Positions 12,574 to 12,594 of a stretch of 12,594 bases of DNA are shown here, piece after piece (positions within the stretch are counted from its first letter, which is position 1; each line of letters starts with the position of its first letter). The translations under genes were made by a program, and so were the position numbers. Source of the stretch: CALANV01 sp036381615. GTDB taxonomy: Bacteria; Pseudomonadota; Alphaproteobacteria; CACIAM-22H2. Under the pieces are notes generated by a model. That model did not search any database. It saw only the letters and a list, made by a program, of their open reading frames with translations, and had not been told where the DNA came from. Location of the stretch: assembly GCA_036381615.1 (NCBI GenBank), contig DASVCL010000075.1, forward strand, positions 1 to 12,594, given 5' to 3'.

Positions 12574-12594
12574 ATTCGCCGCTGTCCGCCGCTG

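Noticed and set aside
1..12594. CRISPR arrays, insertion sequences, tRNA or rRNA genes, toxin-antitoxin or defence systems
   Set aside because: No regularly spaced repeats, transposase motifs, tRNA-like folds or defence domains were seen. Apart from one membrane protein and two possible small ORFs, all genes are conserved housekeeping genes.

Overview
The window is a GC-rich (roughly two-thirds G+C) chromosomal segment of an alphaproteobacterium, probably a Rhodospirillales-like lineage. The class-level call rests on gene order and protein features: MltA, Tim44/TimA-like protein, SecB, DnaQ, CoaE, AroE, Maf and PPSR (DUF299) on one side, and HemE, HemH, HemJ and Rho on the other. This is the arrangement that flanks the chromosomal replication origin in Caulobacter and Rickettsia, where oriC lies between hemE and the PPSR gene (CC0001/RP001). 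No mobile element, CRISPR array, tRNA or rRNA is visible. The most notable content is therefore the likely chromosomal origin itself, not an accessory system.

Left arm (1-7687), mostly minus strand and transcribed away from the origin: PPSR, maf, aroE and coaE are packed at -4 to +15 nt spacing and look like one operon. Next come an unnamed four-helix membrane protein (about 97 nt after coaE, with its own strong ribosome site inside a hairpin) and dnaQ. Two plus-strand genes follow, a histidine phosphatase and secB; secB converges on dnaQ across a perfect GC hairpin. Beyond them tim44 and mltA run on the minus strand, and a further gene appears to start inside the mltA stop codon and leave the window.

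Centre (7688-8120): a noncoding divergent region with one perfect DnaA box (TTATCCACA), one 8/9 box, several weaker ones, five GANTC methylation sites, and an 8-mer (GGAATCGG) present three times. I call this oriC.

Right arm (8121-12594), all plus strand: hemE and hemH overlap by 4 nt and are followed by hemJ. Together they give coproporphyrinogen synthesis (HemE), protoporphyrinogen oxidation (HemJ) and iron insertion (HemH). A strong hairpin follows. A 427-nt intergenic region then carries a good housekeeping promoter, a possible leader ORF with a hairpin-masked ribosome site, and rho. Rho has an extra Ala/Pro/Arg-rich segment of about 40 residues between its RNA-binding and ATPase domains.

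Almost every gene is co-oriented with replication if the origin call is right; the phosphatase and secB are the exceptions. The hairpins at the ends of secB/dnaQ, hemJ and rho all lack U-tracts.
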